Made by a program: the position numbers and the translations under genes | Assembly: GCF_013385825.1 (NCBI RefSeq) | Contig: NZ_JACAPG010000014.1 | Coordinates: 533,159 to 597,158 of the forward strand | Length of the DNA stretch: 64,000 nt | From: Pseudomonas reactans | GTDB taxonomy: Bacteria > Pseudomonadota > Gammaproteobacteria > Pseudomonadales > Pseudomonadaceae | Direction of reading: 5' to 3' | In this document: positions 45,997 through 53,987 of the stretch, piece after piece | Layout of the letters: each line of letters starts with the position of its first letter | How positions within the stretch are numbered: the first letter of the stretch is position 1 | Notes under the pieces: model-generated | Database searches by the model: none | Told to the model about the DNA's origin: nothing | Seen by the model: only the letters and a program-made list of their open reading frames with translations

Positions 45997-46586
45997 TCAG
46001 CAACCACTTAAGCCTGGTCGAGGCTCTACGGCCAGCATCGGACGAACTGGCCGCAGCGGTTGACCAGTACCTGGCGGCCGGCGGAAAGATCGAAGTAGCC
46101 GATCCGTACCACTACAAGCCCAAGCCGATCACCTATAGCAACCAGATGCCGCCAATGCCGAAGCCATTCGTTCGGCGCAAGGTTGAAGCGCCCCCCCTCC
46201 CCCTCGACAAGACCGACATCCGATCACAGGACCGGCTAAAGATGGCCGAGCAGATACGGCAGTTGGGCGTAACGCTCACCCAGACCGAGGTCGCCGCTGA
46301 GCTTGGTGTAAGCCGGCGGCTTATCTACAACTACGCCGCCAGGTACGACATCACGTTCAAGCCGCCAACCCGGGGAGGTGCACGGAACCTGGTGCGTAAG
46401 GAAGTGGACGAAGCCCGCGACGCGAAATACGCCAAGCGCATCCGTGCCTTTCTGGAGCTGGGCATCACTCGGCGCCAGTGCTGCGGAAAATTGGCGATCG
46501 GCAACAAGGCCTTTGAGAGAATCATCGCCGCCCACGGCATCGACTATCCGAAAGCGCGCCATGGCAGTCGCTCATGCGCCGCATAG
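45993..46586 (+). CDS. Early protein with internal HTH
   Basis: A 197-residue basic protein. An HTH lies at about residues 75-112 (LGVTLTQTEVAAELGVSRRL, then IYNYAARYDI), and a second possible one near the C-terminus (LGITRRQCCGKLAIGNKAFE, then RIIAAHGI). It is probably a DNA-binding regulator or recombination helper. The ATG overlaps the exonuclease stop (ATGA). Confidence 0.72.
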   Translation: MISNHLSLVEALRPASDELAAAVDQYLAAGGKIEVADPYHYKPKPITYSNQMPPMPKPFVRRKVEAPPLPLDKTDIRSQDRLKMAEQIRQLGVTLTQTEVAAELGVSRRLIYNYAARYDITFKPPTRGGARNLVRKEVDEARDAKYAKRIRAFLELGITRRQCCGKLAIGNKAFERIIAAHGIDYPKARHGSRSCAA

Positions 46587-46655
46587 CCCGCATCCAGCAA
46601 AGCAAACGTCAAACCTGGCTCGCACTGCCGGCCAGCGGAATAGAAGAGGTAGGCA
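46574..46655 (+). repeat. Duplicated leader segment, copy 1
   Basis: This stretch encodes RRIARIQQSKRQTWLALPAS then GIEEVG, directly ahead of the broken gene at 46656. A diverged copy at 47913-47996 encodes RRISKITAVRRRPTWLAIPA then SGIEEVG ahead of the intact gene at 47997. A frame from ATG at 46574 stays open to 46759 but overlaps the pseudogene. Confidence 0.6.
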
Positions 46656-46989
46656 ATGGCCAAGACTGTGCAGGAACGATCGGCCAAGGCAGAAGCGCCT
46701 GGCGGTCGCCGAGAAGGAATTGCGGCACAAGGTCAGGCCGGGTATCGAGCAGGCCATGAAGCGTATCCGGCTTCGCGGCCAGCTGTCGATCATTAGCGAA
46801 GTCCTGCAGATAGCCATCATGAAAATGGACCTGATGGGCAACGACGAGCTGATCGAGTTCCTGCGTTTTCCGCGCCACGAAATCTTTGTTGACGAAAACG
46901 TGGCGCTAGCATTCCGAAATCAAAGCTTGATCGAGATCATGCGTGATCATGGGATGATATTTTTCGCTCCCTGTCAGCTACCGAAATAG
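46656..46989 (+). pseudogene. Frameshifted early gene, paralogue family of 47997
   Basis: ATG at 46656 (after GAGGTAGGCA) begins MAKTVQERSAKAEA and then loses frame. Another frame continues KRLAVAEKELRHKVRPGIEQ through ENVALAFRNQSLIEIMRDHG to a stop at 46989. Compared with the paralogue at 47997, the stretch between GCCAAG and TTGCGGCAC is 31 nt instead of 36, so about 5 nt are missing. The C-terminal half has FLRFPRHEIFVDENVALAFR, common in Pseudomonas phage early proteins. Confidence 0.72.
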
Positions 46990-47810
46990 TAGTCCGACAC
47001 AGTTTTAGAAACAAAGAATTCTCGTTTCAGATTCGACAAAGGCGCGTAAGCCCTTACACTCTTTCTTCCGCTTCTGGAGTTGAACGCCATGCTTAAAAAC
47101 ATAACCAGCTCACACGGCTCCATAGCATCAACCATTATAGAGAAATAATATTTTTTCCTTTTTTCCGAAAGATTTGAACCTTTCAAAAAAGAAAAAACCT
47201 TAAGAGCTTTAATTATCGACTTCTTATCCTTGTCATTATCAAGATGTTTCCTCACATCTTTTTTAATCTCGATTAATCTTAACCTAATAGGAAGGGTGTC
47301 AATTTCTTCTCTACGCTTTTTTAATTCAAGAATCTTTGCTATGCCTTGTGTATATTTTTCTCCACTTTGAGTTTTTCGCCAATGCCTTTCTGCTGAAACC
47401 TCATACCTTTCAAGAAGCTGATAAAAGCTCGACTCAAATCGCTCTTGCTCAAAAAGCTTTTGTTGTTCCAGCATTATCGCAGAGGTTTTTCGAGTCTCCA
47501 CAGTTTGAATTAAAGTCGTCCTCAACAAAACGATCAACGCAATAAAGCTTAGAACTGGATTGGTAAGCCCCCCAACAAAATCTCCTACCTGACCTAAGTT
47601 CATTGAAATGTCAAATTTTTCATCAACAAATATGTAAAACAAAAACAATATTACAATGGCAAAACCTAGCGCACATACGCCAATAGTAAACTGACTATAT
47701 GGCTCAACCTCACTTCCTTTATTTTTTTTCGTCAAGCTATATAGGTAGATGACAATTGCTGTCGTAAAAATCTGAAGCACTACTAGCGAGATGATAACTA
47801 ACATGTACAT
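46974..47810 (-). CDS. AbiC-like abortive infection membrane protein
   Basis: A 278-residue protein, strongly AT-rich. Two transmembrane helices (about residues 5-25 and 38-62) precede GQVGDFVGGLTNPVLSFIAL and then RKTSAIMLEQQKLFEQERFE, SSFYQLLERYEV. This is the characteristic core of the putative phage abortive infection proteins (putAbiC family). AAGGACGTTTCATA precedes the ATG. It opposes the early operon and sits between the two copies of a duplicated gene pair. It probably defends the lysogen against other phages (inference from the family). Confidence 0.8.
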   Translation of the reverse strand: MYMLVIISLVVLQIFTTAIVIYLYSLTKKNKGSEVEPYSQFTIGVCALGFAIVILFLFYIFVDEKFDISMNLGQVGDFVGGLTNPVLSFIALIVLLRTTLIQTVETRKTSAIMLEQQKLFEQERFESSFYQLLERYEVSAERHWRKTQSGEKYTQGIAKILELKKRREEIDTLPIRLRLIEIKKDVRKHLDNDKDKKSIIKALKVFSFLKGSNLSEKRKKYYFSIMVDAMEPCELVMFLSMAFNSRSGRKSVRAYAPLSNLKREFFVSKTVSDYYFGS

Positions 47811-47912
47811 TATGAAACGTCCTTGAAATCGGCGCGGCTGATCATAATGACTCTGCAGAATTTTTCCAATCGCGTTTTGCCACCACAACTCATCAACTCA
47901 CCGCAACACATA

Positions 47913-47996
47913 CAAGGCGCATCAGCAAGATCACCGCAGTGCGCCGCCGGCCGACATGGCTGGCAATCCCGGCAAGTGGAATCGAAGAGGTAGGCC
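47913..47996 (+). repeat. Duplicated leader segment, copy 2
   Basis: Diverged copy of 46574-46655. Here the first codon that matches the ATG of copy 1 is ACA, so no start remains. It lies directly ahead of the intact gene at 47997. Confidence 0.55.
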
Positions 47997-48485
47997 ATGG
48001 CAGCCGAACAGAAGGAACGCACGGCCAAGCTTGCCGAGAGGCGGCAGGAGCTGGGCGAGCATGAGTTGCGGCACACAGTGCCGTACGGCGCCCGGAAGAT
48101 GCTAGACGAGTTGATGCGCTGGCATGAGGTCGAGGAAGTCAGCGAGGCGGTGCAACTGCTGGTACTGAATGGACGGGCCGAGGATCTGCCGCCGACGCCG
48201 CCCAAGGTAAAAGGGCCGTCCGACAGCATCCGCCACTATTTCCGCCAGGGGGTGCGTGACCGGCTCGCAGCGCTCACTGCCGAACTGGGCGAAAAGAAAG
48301 ACCGCACCACCATCTGGCGACTTATCACGCATGCCCACTCGTTGGGTGCTGAGAAGTCCGCGCCAATGCTAGAAATTAAGCGCCACGGAATCGACATATC
48401 GCAAAACGTGGCGCGCAAATTACGACAAGCAGGCTTTGCCGAATCTCTTGAAATGAACGCCGATGACGACGGCGAGAACGACTGA
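47997..48485 (+). CDS. Early hypothetical protein (intact paralogue)
   Basis: A 162-residue protein starting MAAEQKERTAKLAERRQELG, with two similar blocks (RHTVPYGARKMLDELMRWHE and, later, SDSIRHYFRQGVRDRLAALT), each like a small RHH or HTH-type helix pair. The C-terminal EIKRHGIDISQNVARKLRQA matches the end of the broken copy at 46656. GAGGTAGGCC precedes the ATG. Function unknown; DNA binding is plausible. Confidence 0.68.
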   Translation: MAAEQKERTAKLAERRQELGEHELRHTVPYGARKMLDELMRWHEVEEVSEAVQLLVLNGRAEDLPPTPPKVKGPSDSIRHYFRQGVRDRLAALTAELGEKKDRTTIWRLITHAHSLGAEKSAPMLEIKRHGIDISQNVARKLRQAGFAESLEMNADDDGEND

Positions 48486-48546
48486 TAACCCACCCTACTC
48501 GCTGCATCCGGTAACCGGAGGGCGGCGCTTACCTGAGGTAAACGAA

Positions 48547-49554
48547 ATGCCTGTACGCCATAGCGTCATCCACAAGATCGACAAGAAGCCCGACGGCACT
48601 CCGGCTGTTCTGCACTTGGCCGGCGCCGAGCAGGAAGATAGCGGCGCCCGCGACGATCTGATGCATCAGCTCAACGAAAGCTATAACGCCACGGCAGGCA
48701 AGGGCTGGGGCTTCTTCCATCAGGAATCAGGCGCTTTCCCATTCAACGGCTGGCTCGGCAAGTACCTAGCCGGTGCTGCCGACTTCCTGTCGTTCAGCAC
48801 CACCGCCGTCGAACACCTTACCCGGCTGATGGAAGAATCAAACCTCACCACTGGCGGGCACGCCCTCTTCTGCCACTACCAGCAAGGCATGACCGAGTAT
48901 CTGGCCATTGCCCTGGTGCAGGAAACCGAAGCGGTGACCATGACCGAAGAGCTGGCCCTGATGACGGTGAAGCGCTTGGACCTGGACCACATCCGCCTGG
49001 CCGCGCGCATCAACATCAGCGAGTGGCAGAACAACCCGCAGTCGAGGCAGTACATCTCGTACCTCAAGTGCAAGCAGGGCCGGAGGCTCAACGATTACTT
49101 CCGCGACTTCATCGGTTGCCAGGAAGGGATCGACGGACCGGGCGAAACCCGCACGCTGCTGAAGGCGTTCAGCGACTTTGTTGAAAGCGAAGATCTGCCA
49201 GAAGAGTCGGCGCGCGAGAAGACGCACACACTGGTCAGCTATTCAATGGCCAAGGCCAAGCTGGGAGAGCCGATCACCCTCGATGAGTTGTCGGGCCTGA
49301 TCGATGAAGACCGGCCGAAGAACTTCCACGACTTCATCAAGGCGAAGGACTACGGGATTTCCGAGTCCCTGCCGCCGGACAAGAAGACCCTCAACAAATT
49401 CCGGCGTTTCACCGGACGGGCCGAAGGGATGTCGATCAGCTTCGAAGCGCACCTGCTGGGCGACAAGATCGAGTTCGACGAAGCCGGTGGCACGCTGACG
49501 CTGCGCGGGCTGCCCACTCAGTTGACCGAACAGCTCAAGCGCGCTGCCGCCTGA
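48547..49554 (+). CDS. YejK-family nucleoid-associated protein
   Basis: A 335-residue protein, the same length as chromosomal YejK/NdpA. It begins MPVRHSVIHKIDKKPDGTPA and includes GWGFFHQESGAFPFNGWLGK, LTTGGHALFCHYQQGMTEYL and ARINISEWQNNPQSRQYISY, all family hallmarks. YejK binds the nucleoid. A phage copy may coat phage DNA or modify host gene expression (inference). GAGGTAAACGAA precedes the ATG; the open frame upstream overlaps the previous gene. Confidence 0.9.
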   Translation: MPVRHSVIHKIDKKPDGTPAVLHLAGAEQEDSGARDDLMHQLNESYNATAGKGWGFFHQESGAFPFNGWLGKYLAGAADFLSFSTTAVEHLTRLMEESNLTTGGHALFCHYQQGMTEYLAIALVQETEAVTMTEELALMTVKRLDLDHIRLAARINISEWQNNPQSRQYISYLKCKQGRRLNDYFRDFIGCQEGIDGPGETRTLLKAFSDFVESEDLPEESAREKTHTLVSYSMAKAKLGEPITLDELSGLIDEDRPKNFHDFIKAKDYGISESLPPDKKTLNKFRRFTGRAEGMSISFEAHLLGDKIEFDEAGGTLTLRGLPTQLTEQLKRAAA

Positions 49555-49606
49555 CGCCTACCGACGCGCCGCGCTCTCGATGAGGGCGGCGCTTGACTGG
49601 ATAAAT

Positions 49607-49852
49607 TTACCGACTCGCTTTTTCTGAGCGAACAACTTTCCCGTATGCGTAAAAGCCAGCAGTAATTTCGGCTATCGCCATGACGCCATAGACCGCGCCG
49701 AACATGAAGGATGAAATGATAAACCCGAGCCCAACAAGGAAAAGTAGAACTTCAGAAATAATCTCAGTTTTCTTTCTCCAAGATGGCCCTCGAGCCTCAA
49801 CAAAACCACCTACAAATCCGATCAGTATTCCAACAACAATTTTCGCAAACAT
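49607..49852 (-). CDS. Small membrane protein
   Basis: An 81-residue protein with three hydrophobic stretches (about 4-20, 35-52 and 55-70, the last two nearly continuous) and a basic C-terminus. It opposes the early operon. The ATG at 49852 is preferred because the hydrophobic N-terminus follows at once; the ribosome site is weak. A moron candidate of unknown function. Confidence 0.58.
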   Translation of the reverse strand: MFAKIVVGILIGFVGGFVEARGPSWRKKTEIISEVLLFLVGLGFIISSFMFGAVYGVMAIAEITAGFYAYGKVVRSEKASR

Positions 49853-49940
49853 AATCGTTCCTTGATCCGGCTCCATGCCGGTCACCCGCAATAACCCATA
49901 TCAACATTTCACGCCAGCCGGCGAGGCAGGCGCATCGATA

Positions 49941-50318
49941 CTAACCCCCAGCCCGTCTGATCGCTTCATCCGTTGCTTTTTCATTCCACCGCCTATCGCT
50001 TATGGCGGTCAAATGATCGGTCATTCGGTCTTTCTCAGTAAAAATCTTTTCGATACTTTTCGCAGTAACGTTACCGCTTTCAAGCATGTCAAAAATCGAT
50101 TGATGATGCTGGACGTATACCTCTAGCGGCGGAACTGCAGGCTTGCGTAGCCGAGCCACGGCTAGATTCACCTCTTGCTCCCTGCTCCGGACGGCTATTT
50201 CCATAACGGATTTAGCTCGTTCTCTCTTTGTCAGGTAGTGATTCTGAATCCATACCGCACCCAGTGAGCCTACAAGCCCGATACCCGCGCCGACTAGACC
50301 CGCAATTGCAGCATCCAT
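49941..50318 (-). CDS. Single-helix membrane protein
   Basis: A 125-residue protein with one N-terminal transmembrane helix (about residues 4-24, AIAGLVGAGIGLVGSLGAVW) followed by a charged helical cytoplasmic part. AGGGACTTTT precedes the ATG. Unknown family. It stands beside the other small membrane gene in the same direction. Confidence 0.62.
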   Translation of the reverse strand: MDAAIAGLVGAGIGLVGSLGAVWIQNHYLTKRERAKSVMEIAVRSREQEVNLAVARLRKPAVPPLEVYVQHHQSIFDMLESGNVTAKSIEKIFTEKDRMTDHLTAISDRRWNEKATDEAIRRAGG

Positions 50319-50415
50319 AAAAGTCCCTTTTTGATAGTGGCTTGATTGCCTGCGGTAATTCTCTCACAGAAATTATACACTCCACCGCCCGGGCATGGCC
50401 CGGCAAGGACTCCCC

Positions 50416-51012
50416 ATGCCTACAGAAAACACAGTACCCACAATCCGCGATCGAGAACGGTTCTGGTCAAAGGTCGATAAGTCGGGCGATTGCTGGATAT
50501 GGATCGGTGGAAAGGACCGGAAGGGTTACGGCAAGTTCTCGATGGGCAGCCAGTTCAAACCCGATGGCAGTCGACGCAACTCAATGGTGTCGGCGCACCG
50601 CTTCTCCTATGAGCTGGTACATGGCCCGATCCCAGACCACGAATCGTTCCACGGGCTGTGCGTGCTGCACAGCTGCGATACCCCTGGTTGCGTGAATCCA
50701 AATCACCTGTCTCTCGGCACCAACAAGGACAACGTCCACGACATGGACAGGAAAGGCCGGCGTGTAAACGCGCAGGCGAGCGGTGAAGGTCATCATAACT
50801 CCATCCTCACCGAGCGGCAGGTTAGGGAAATCGTCTCAGCACACCGGGAGCGTGGTATCTCGCAACTACAGCTGAGCAAGGATTATGGCGTTTCGCACTC
50901 AACCATTAACCACATATTCACCGGCAGGCTATGGGCACACCTTGGCCTGTCGAACAAATCACAACGCCTCGGCATGACGGTTGTGAATGCCCATGATCTG
51001 GTAACGATATAA
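50416..51012 (+). CDS. HNH endonuclease with C-terminal HTH
   Basis: A 198-residue protein. The HNH/zinc-finger part (about residues 15-115) has DCWIWIGGKDRKGYGKFSMG, HRFSYELVHG, VLHSCDTPGCVNPNHLSLGT and NKDNVHDM. The C-terminus has an HTH (ISQLQLSKDYGVSHSTINHI). This is the form of free-standing phage homing or NUMOD-type nucleases. AAGGACTCCCC precedes the ATG. It could be a mobile gene in its own right. Confidence 0.87.
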   Translation: MPTENTVPTIRDRERFWSKVDKSGDCWIWIGGKDRKGYGKFSMGSQFKPDGSRRNSMVSAHRFSYELVHGPIPDHESFHGLCVLHSCDTPGCVNPNHLSLGTNKDNVHDMDRKGRRVNAQASGEGHHNSILTERQVREIVSAHRERGISQLQLSKDYGVSHSTINHIFTGRLWAHLGLSNKSQRLGMTVVNAHDLVTI

Positions 51013-51052
51013 CTATACGACTCGACAATATTCAACCAACCAAACGATAAAA

Positions 51053-51868
51053 TCAATTTTCAGTAAATAACTTCACTTGCGATATACCGGCTCCGCCCTC
51101 TACAGTCCTCAACATATTCGCATCATACACATGAAGCAAATTATATTTAACACCGCGCGGAAGATCACCTTGCTGATATATATGATGATGCCTCGCAATA
51201 AAATCCACCATTGAATCAACCGACTGTCTAAAGTCAACAACCATCCATGATTCTAACTTTACATCAAACAAATTCTCTAATCGGCTTCCAAGCTCGCAGA
51301 CCTCCGACATAAGAAGCTCTGGCACCTCGTACAAAACCGCCTCATTGGCAGATTGTTTATCTTTAGCAAAAAGCAAATAATGAAAAATAGGAACGATTTG
51401 TTTCATTTTCCAAATCGCCTCTGTCGCTAAAGGCATTAGGTCTTTACCAAGGCCGGCATTGCAAAGATGTATTGACTCTTCAAACCTTTGAATGTGAGAA
51501 ATGAACTTTTTTAAAGCAATTGCGCGCATCTGAGTTTGTTGGTGCTCTGGGCTTACGCCTTCGGTTTTGAAGCAGTGATAACCTGCATGCGTCATCCATG
51601 CTATGGCGAGAGCCCCGTTTTCGGATACCAATCTACGAGCAGGCTCCCATTTTTTATCATCCCGCACCTCAAGTATGTAGGACACGCCTATAACCACAAC
51701 AAACACATCAATCACTAGCGTTAATAAATTCCACTTCATTTCATCCCAAAATGTTACCAGTGCCGCGTTTGAAGCGATGGGATATTCAAGACTCACGAGC
51801 AAAAAAGACGCAACAAACAGCAATAACACTATTAACACTGCCAATGCGGCTTTCATTAACCCGCCCAT
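51053..51868 (-). CDS. AT-rich membrane protein of unknown function
   Basis: A 271-residue protein with two N-terminal transmembrane helices (about residues 5-25 and 45-65), followed by a 200-residue helical soluble domain with many His and Cys (WMTHAGYHCFKTEGVSPEHQ, FIARHHHIYQQ). AT-rich compared with its neighbours and opposite to the early operon. The overall plan (two membrane helices plus a helical effector) recalls membrane-bound defence proteins such as the AbiC-like gene at 46974, but there is no motif to prove it. Confidence 0.65.
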   Translation of the reverse strand: MGGLMKAALAVLIVLLLFVASFLLVSLEYPIASNAALVTFWDEMKWNLLTLVIDVFVVVIGVSYILEVRDDKKWEPARRLVSENGALAIAWMTHAGYHCFKTEGVSPEHQQTQMRAIALKKFISHIQRFEESIHLCNAGLGKDLMPLATEAIWKMKQIVPIFHYLLFAKDKQSANEAVLYEVPELLMSEVCELGSRLENLFDVKLESWMVVDFRQSVDSMVDFIARHHHIYQQGDLPRGVKYNLLHVYDANMLRTVEGGAGISQVKLFTEN

Positions 51869-52003
51869 ACCTGTCCATCTCCATTTCAGAAAGTTCAGGC
51901 TTGCATTTTGACGGCATGCATTCAAGCGATTTCCACAAGCAGCGAGCTTTTAATTCCCCCCTCCCCCTTCAAAGTCAGCCGCTATAGCGGCAAGGACGAA
52001 GTC

Positions 52004-52327
52004 ATGCCTGAAAAAACTGTTTTGATCCAGCCTCTTCCCGTTGACCGTGATGCTACCGGCTTCTGGACACACCCAGCCTGGCCATCGACTGATGACGAAC
52101 TGATTCCATACGCCTGGTTCACAGACCGGGGGCTGGATGTTCGTGAACGGAATTTCGAGGATGACGCCCCGGATGATTTGCAGGCGGCATGGTTTGCCAG
52201 CGGCATCGCAGACTGTTCGGGATGGGCACCCACACAGCCTCCTGGTGAAGGCTGGTTCATCTTTTCGATCCACGATACCGACGACGGCCCTATCTGCGTG
52301 TGGGTGCGCCAGGCGGTGGCACCGTGA
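52004..52327 (+). CDS. Early hypothetical protein
   Basis: A 107-residue acidic protein rich in Trp and Pro (WTHPAWPSTDDELIPYAWFT, then GWAPTQPPGEGWFIFSIHDT), with a conserved-looking DTDDGPICVWVRQ end. CAAGGACGAAGTC precedes the ATG. Proteins of this composition are frequent in Pseudomonas phage early regions. It overlaps the following gene as GTGA. Confidence 0.68.
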   Translation: MPEKTVLIQPLPVDRDATGFWTHPAWPSTDDELIPYAWFTDRGLDVRERNFEDDAPDDLQAAWFASGIADCSGWAPTQPPGEGWFIFSIHDTDDGPICVWVRQAVAP

Positions 52328-52953
52328 GCCAGATCAAAGAACGCCCCATCCTGTTCTCGGCGCCGATGGTGCGCGCCATCCTGGAAGGTCGGAAGACGGT
52401 CACGCGGCGCGAGGTGAAAAAACAGGCGGCGCTGGATTGCTTGGCCGCCGGTTTTGAACCGGCGTTTCTGACACTGCCTGGCAATGCTGACCTTTGCCCA
52501 TACGGAAAGCCCGGCGGCCGGCTGTGGGTGCGCGAGACCTGGTACTGCAACCACTCCGAAGTCCAGAAAGGGCCGTACCTGCAACCTGCCGACATGGCGG
52601 ATCTTGATCAGGCGCGAGAGGACGGCGACCTGGTGTATGCGGCTGACGGGCTGGAGCCCTACGAGCAAGAACAGCCAACCTGGAAACCCAGCATCCATAC
52701 ACCCCGCTGGGTGAGCCGCATCCTACTGGAGATCACCGACGTGCGCGTCGAGCGGTTGCAGGACATTAGCGAGGATCAGGCGCTGGCCGAAGGCATCACC
52801 AAGACCCAGGACGGCGGATACCACGTAGAGAACGGCAAACACTACTTCGCCAGTCCGGTGGATTCGTTCGCCAGTCTTTGGAGTTCCGTAGGCGGCGACT
52901 GGGACGCCAACCCCTGGGTCTGGGTGGTGGAGTTCAAGCGGGTGACGCCATGA
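52324..52953 (+). CDS. ASCH/PUA-like phage protein
   Basis: A 209-residue protein with KERPILFSAPMVRAILEGRK then TVTRREV at the N-terminus, WVRETWYCNH in the middle and WVSRILLEITDVRVERLQDI then SEDQALAEG in the second half. This is the ASCH-like (PUA superfamily) fold often annotated as a morphogenetic protein in phages. Such folds bind RNA or modified bases. The start is GTG at 52324, coupled to the preceding stop. Confidence 0.78.
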   Translation: MSQIKERPILFSAPMVRAILEGRKTVTRREVKKQAALDCLAAGFEPAFLTLPGNADLCPYGKPGGRLWVRETWYCNHSEVQKGPYLQPADMADLDQAREDGDLVYAADGLEPYEQEQPTWKPSIHTPRWVSRILLEITDVRVERLQDISEDQALAEGITKTQDGGYHVENGKHYFASPVDSFASLWSSVGGDWDANPWVWVVEFKRVTP

Positions 52954-53273
52954 CCGACCACGAACTGTTACATCTGTCAGCCAAAGCCTTGGGCTTCGAA
53001 CTGGAGTACCGGTGCGGTAGCGATGCCTTCTACTACGACGATCCAGATTCAGGCCGGGAGCAATGGCAGCCACTCAGCGATGACCTCCAGGCCATGCGCC
53101 TGGCGGTAGACCTTCAGCTCAGCATCCTCTGGTTCACCAACCTGCAGTACGTGATGGTCGAGCGCCGCGGCTTCGGCGAGAACATCGGCTGGACCAACGA
53201 CGCGGATCGGGGTGGCGCGCTCCGCCAGGCAATCACCATCGTAGCAGCGCAAATCGGCTCCACGCTTCCCTAA
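52950..53273 (+). CDS. Small early protein, DUF2591-like position
   Basis: A 107-residue protein (MTDHELLHLSAKALGFELEY, then DPDSGREQWQPLSDDLQAMR). The WxPLxDDxxAMRLA-type segment occurs in many phage early proteins annotated only as hypothetical. Coupled to the ASCH-like gene (ATGA). Function unknown. Confidence 0.68.
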   Translation: MTDHELLHLSAKALGFELEYRCGSDAFYYDDPDSGREQWQPLSDDLQAMRLAVDLQLSILWFTNLQYVMVERRGFGENIGWTNDADRGGALRQAITIVAAQIGSTLP

Positions 53274-53322
53274 CCCCAATCCCCCTACATGCCTGCCGGT
53301 GAGCGGCGGGCAAGGTTTACTT

Positions 53323-53544
53323 TCACGAAAGCCCATCAAACCAGCCTAGAACCCTTAACGTCTTCGCGAACTGTTTTTCGTTCGCAAGGAACACCAGCAT
53401 CACCAAACTGACCCCCATAAAGATACAAAGCCCTCCTCCCGACCCATCAATGACGACAAGAAACACTCCCAACCCCAGGAGTGCAGCACCAAACGCTCCT
53501 ACCCACTTTCTAGCCTGCTTTTGCTCGGGATACTTGTCGAACAT
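53323..53544 (-). CDS. Small membrane protein near the integrase
   Basis: A 73-residue protein with two hydrophobic helices (about residues 14-33 and 35-52). GGAGAAAACGG precedes the ATG at 53544. It opposes the excisionase and integrase. Unknown function. Confidence 0.6.
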   Translation of the reverse strand: MFDKYPEQKQARKWVGAFGAALLGLGVFLVVIDGSGGGLCIFMGVSLVMLVFLANEKQFAKTLRVLGWFDGLS

Positions 53545-53642
53545 CCGTTTTCTCCCCATCGAGTAACGCCTCGACCAACTGTAGACCAGTCGTGACTACT
53601 TACTCCCAACCCTCTGCCGCCAAGCGCGGCGCGGAGCACTCA

Positions 53643-53987
53643 ATGTCAGCAGCAGAACAGCTCAACGACGGCATCACAGGCGACAAAGTCCCCGAAGCCC
53701 AAATGGCCCAAATACTCGGCACCACCCTCGCCGCCCTGCGCTCAAAGCGCGCTCGCAACCAAATCCCCCTCGGCGTCTGGAACAAACAGGGCAGCCGGGT
53801 CTTGTATAGCATCAGGAGATATTACGAATGGCTCGAAAGCCAATGGGTTTGCCCGCAGGAATGGACCTCCACCACGGATCGATCCGCATCCGCTTTATGT
53901 GGAACGGCAGCCGGCGCAGTGAAACGCTCCCCTATCCCCCGACACAGAAAGGAATCAAGTCTGCCTCACAGGTTGTTGATCAAGTAA
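53643..53987 (+). CDS. Excisionase-like DNA-binding protein
   Basis: A 114-residue protein with VPEAQMAQILGTTLAALRSK, then QIPLGVWNKQGSRVLYSIRR and YYEWLESQW. This is the winged-helix pattern of Pseudomonas phage excisionases. The C-terminal 50 residues overlap the integrase gene in another frame and look random, so the useful protein may be the first 65 residues. GGAGCACTCA precedes the ATG. It probably directs integrase towards excision. Confidence 0.7.
   Translation: MSAAEQLNDGITGDKVPEAQMAQILGTTLAALRSKRARNQIPLGVWNKQGSRVLYSIRRYYEWLESQWVCPQEWTSTTDRSASALCGTAAGAVKRSPIPRHRKESSLPHRLLIK

Noticed and set aside
46378..46655. 5' extension of the frame that contains the KRLAVAEKELRHK segment
   Set aside because: It overlaps the intact HTH gene at 45993 out of frame; the natural start of the broken gene is ATG 46656 in the other frame.
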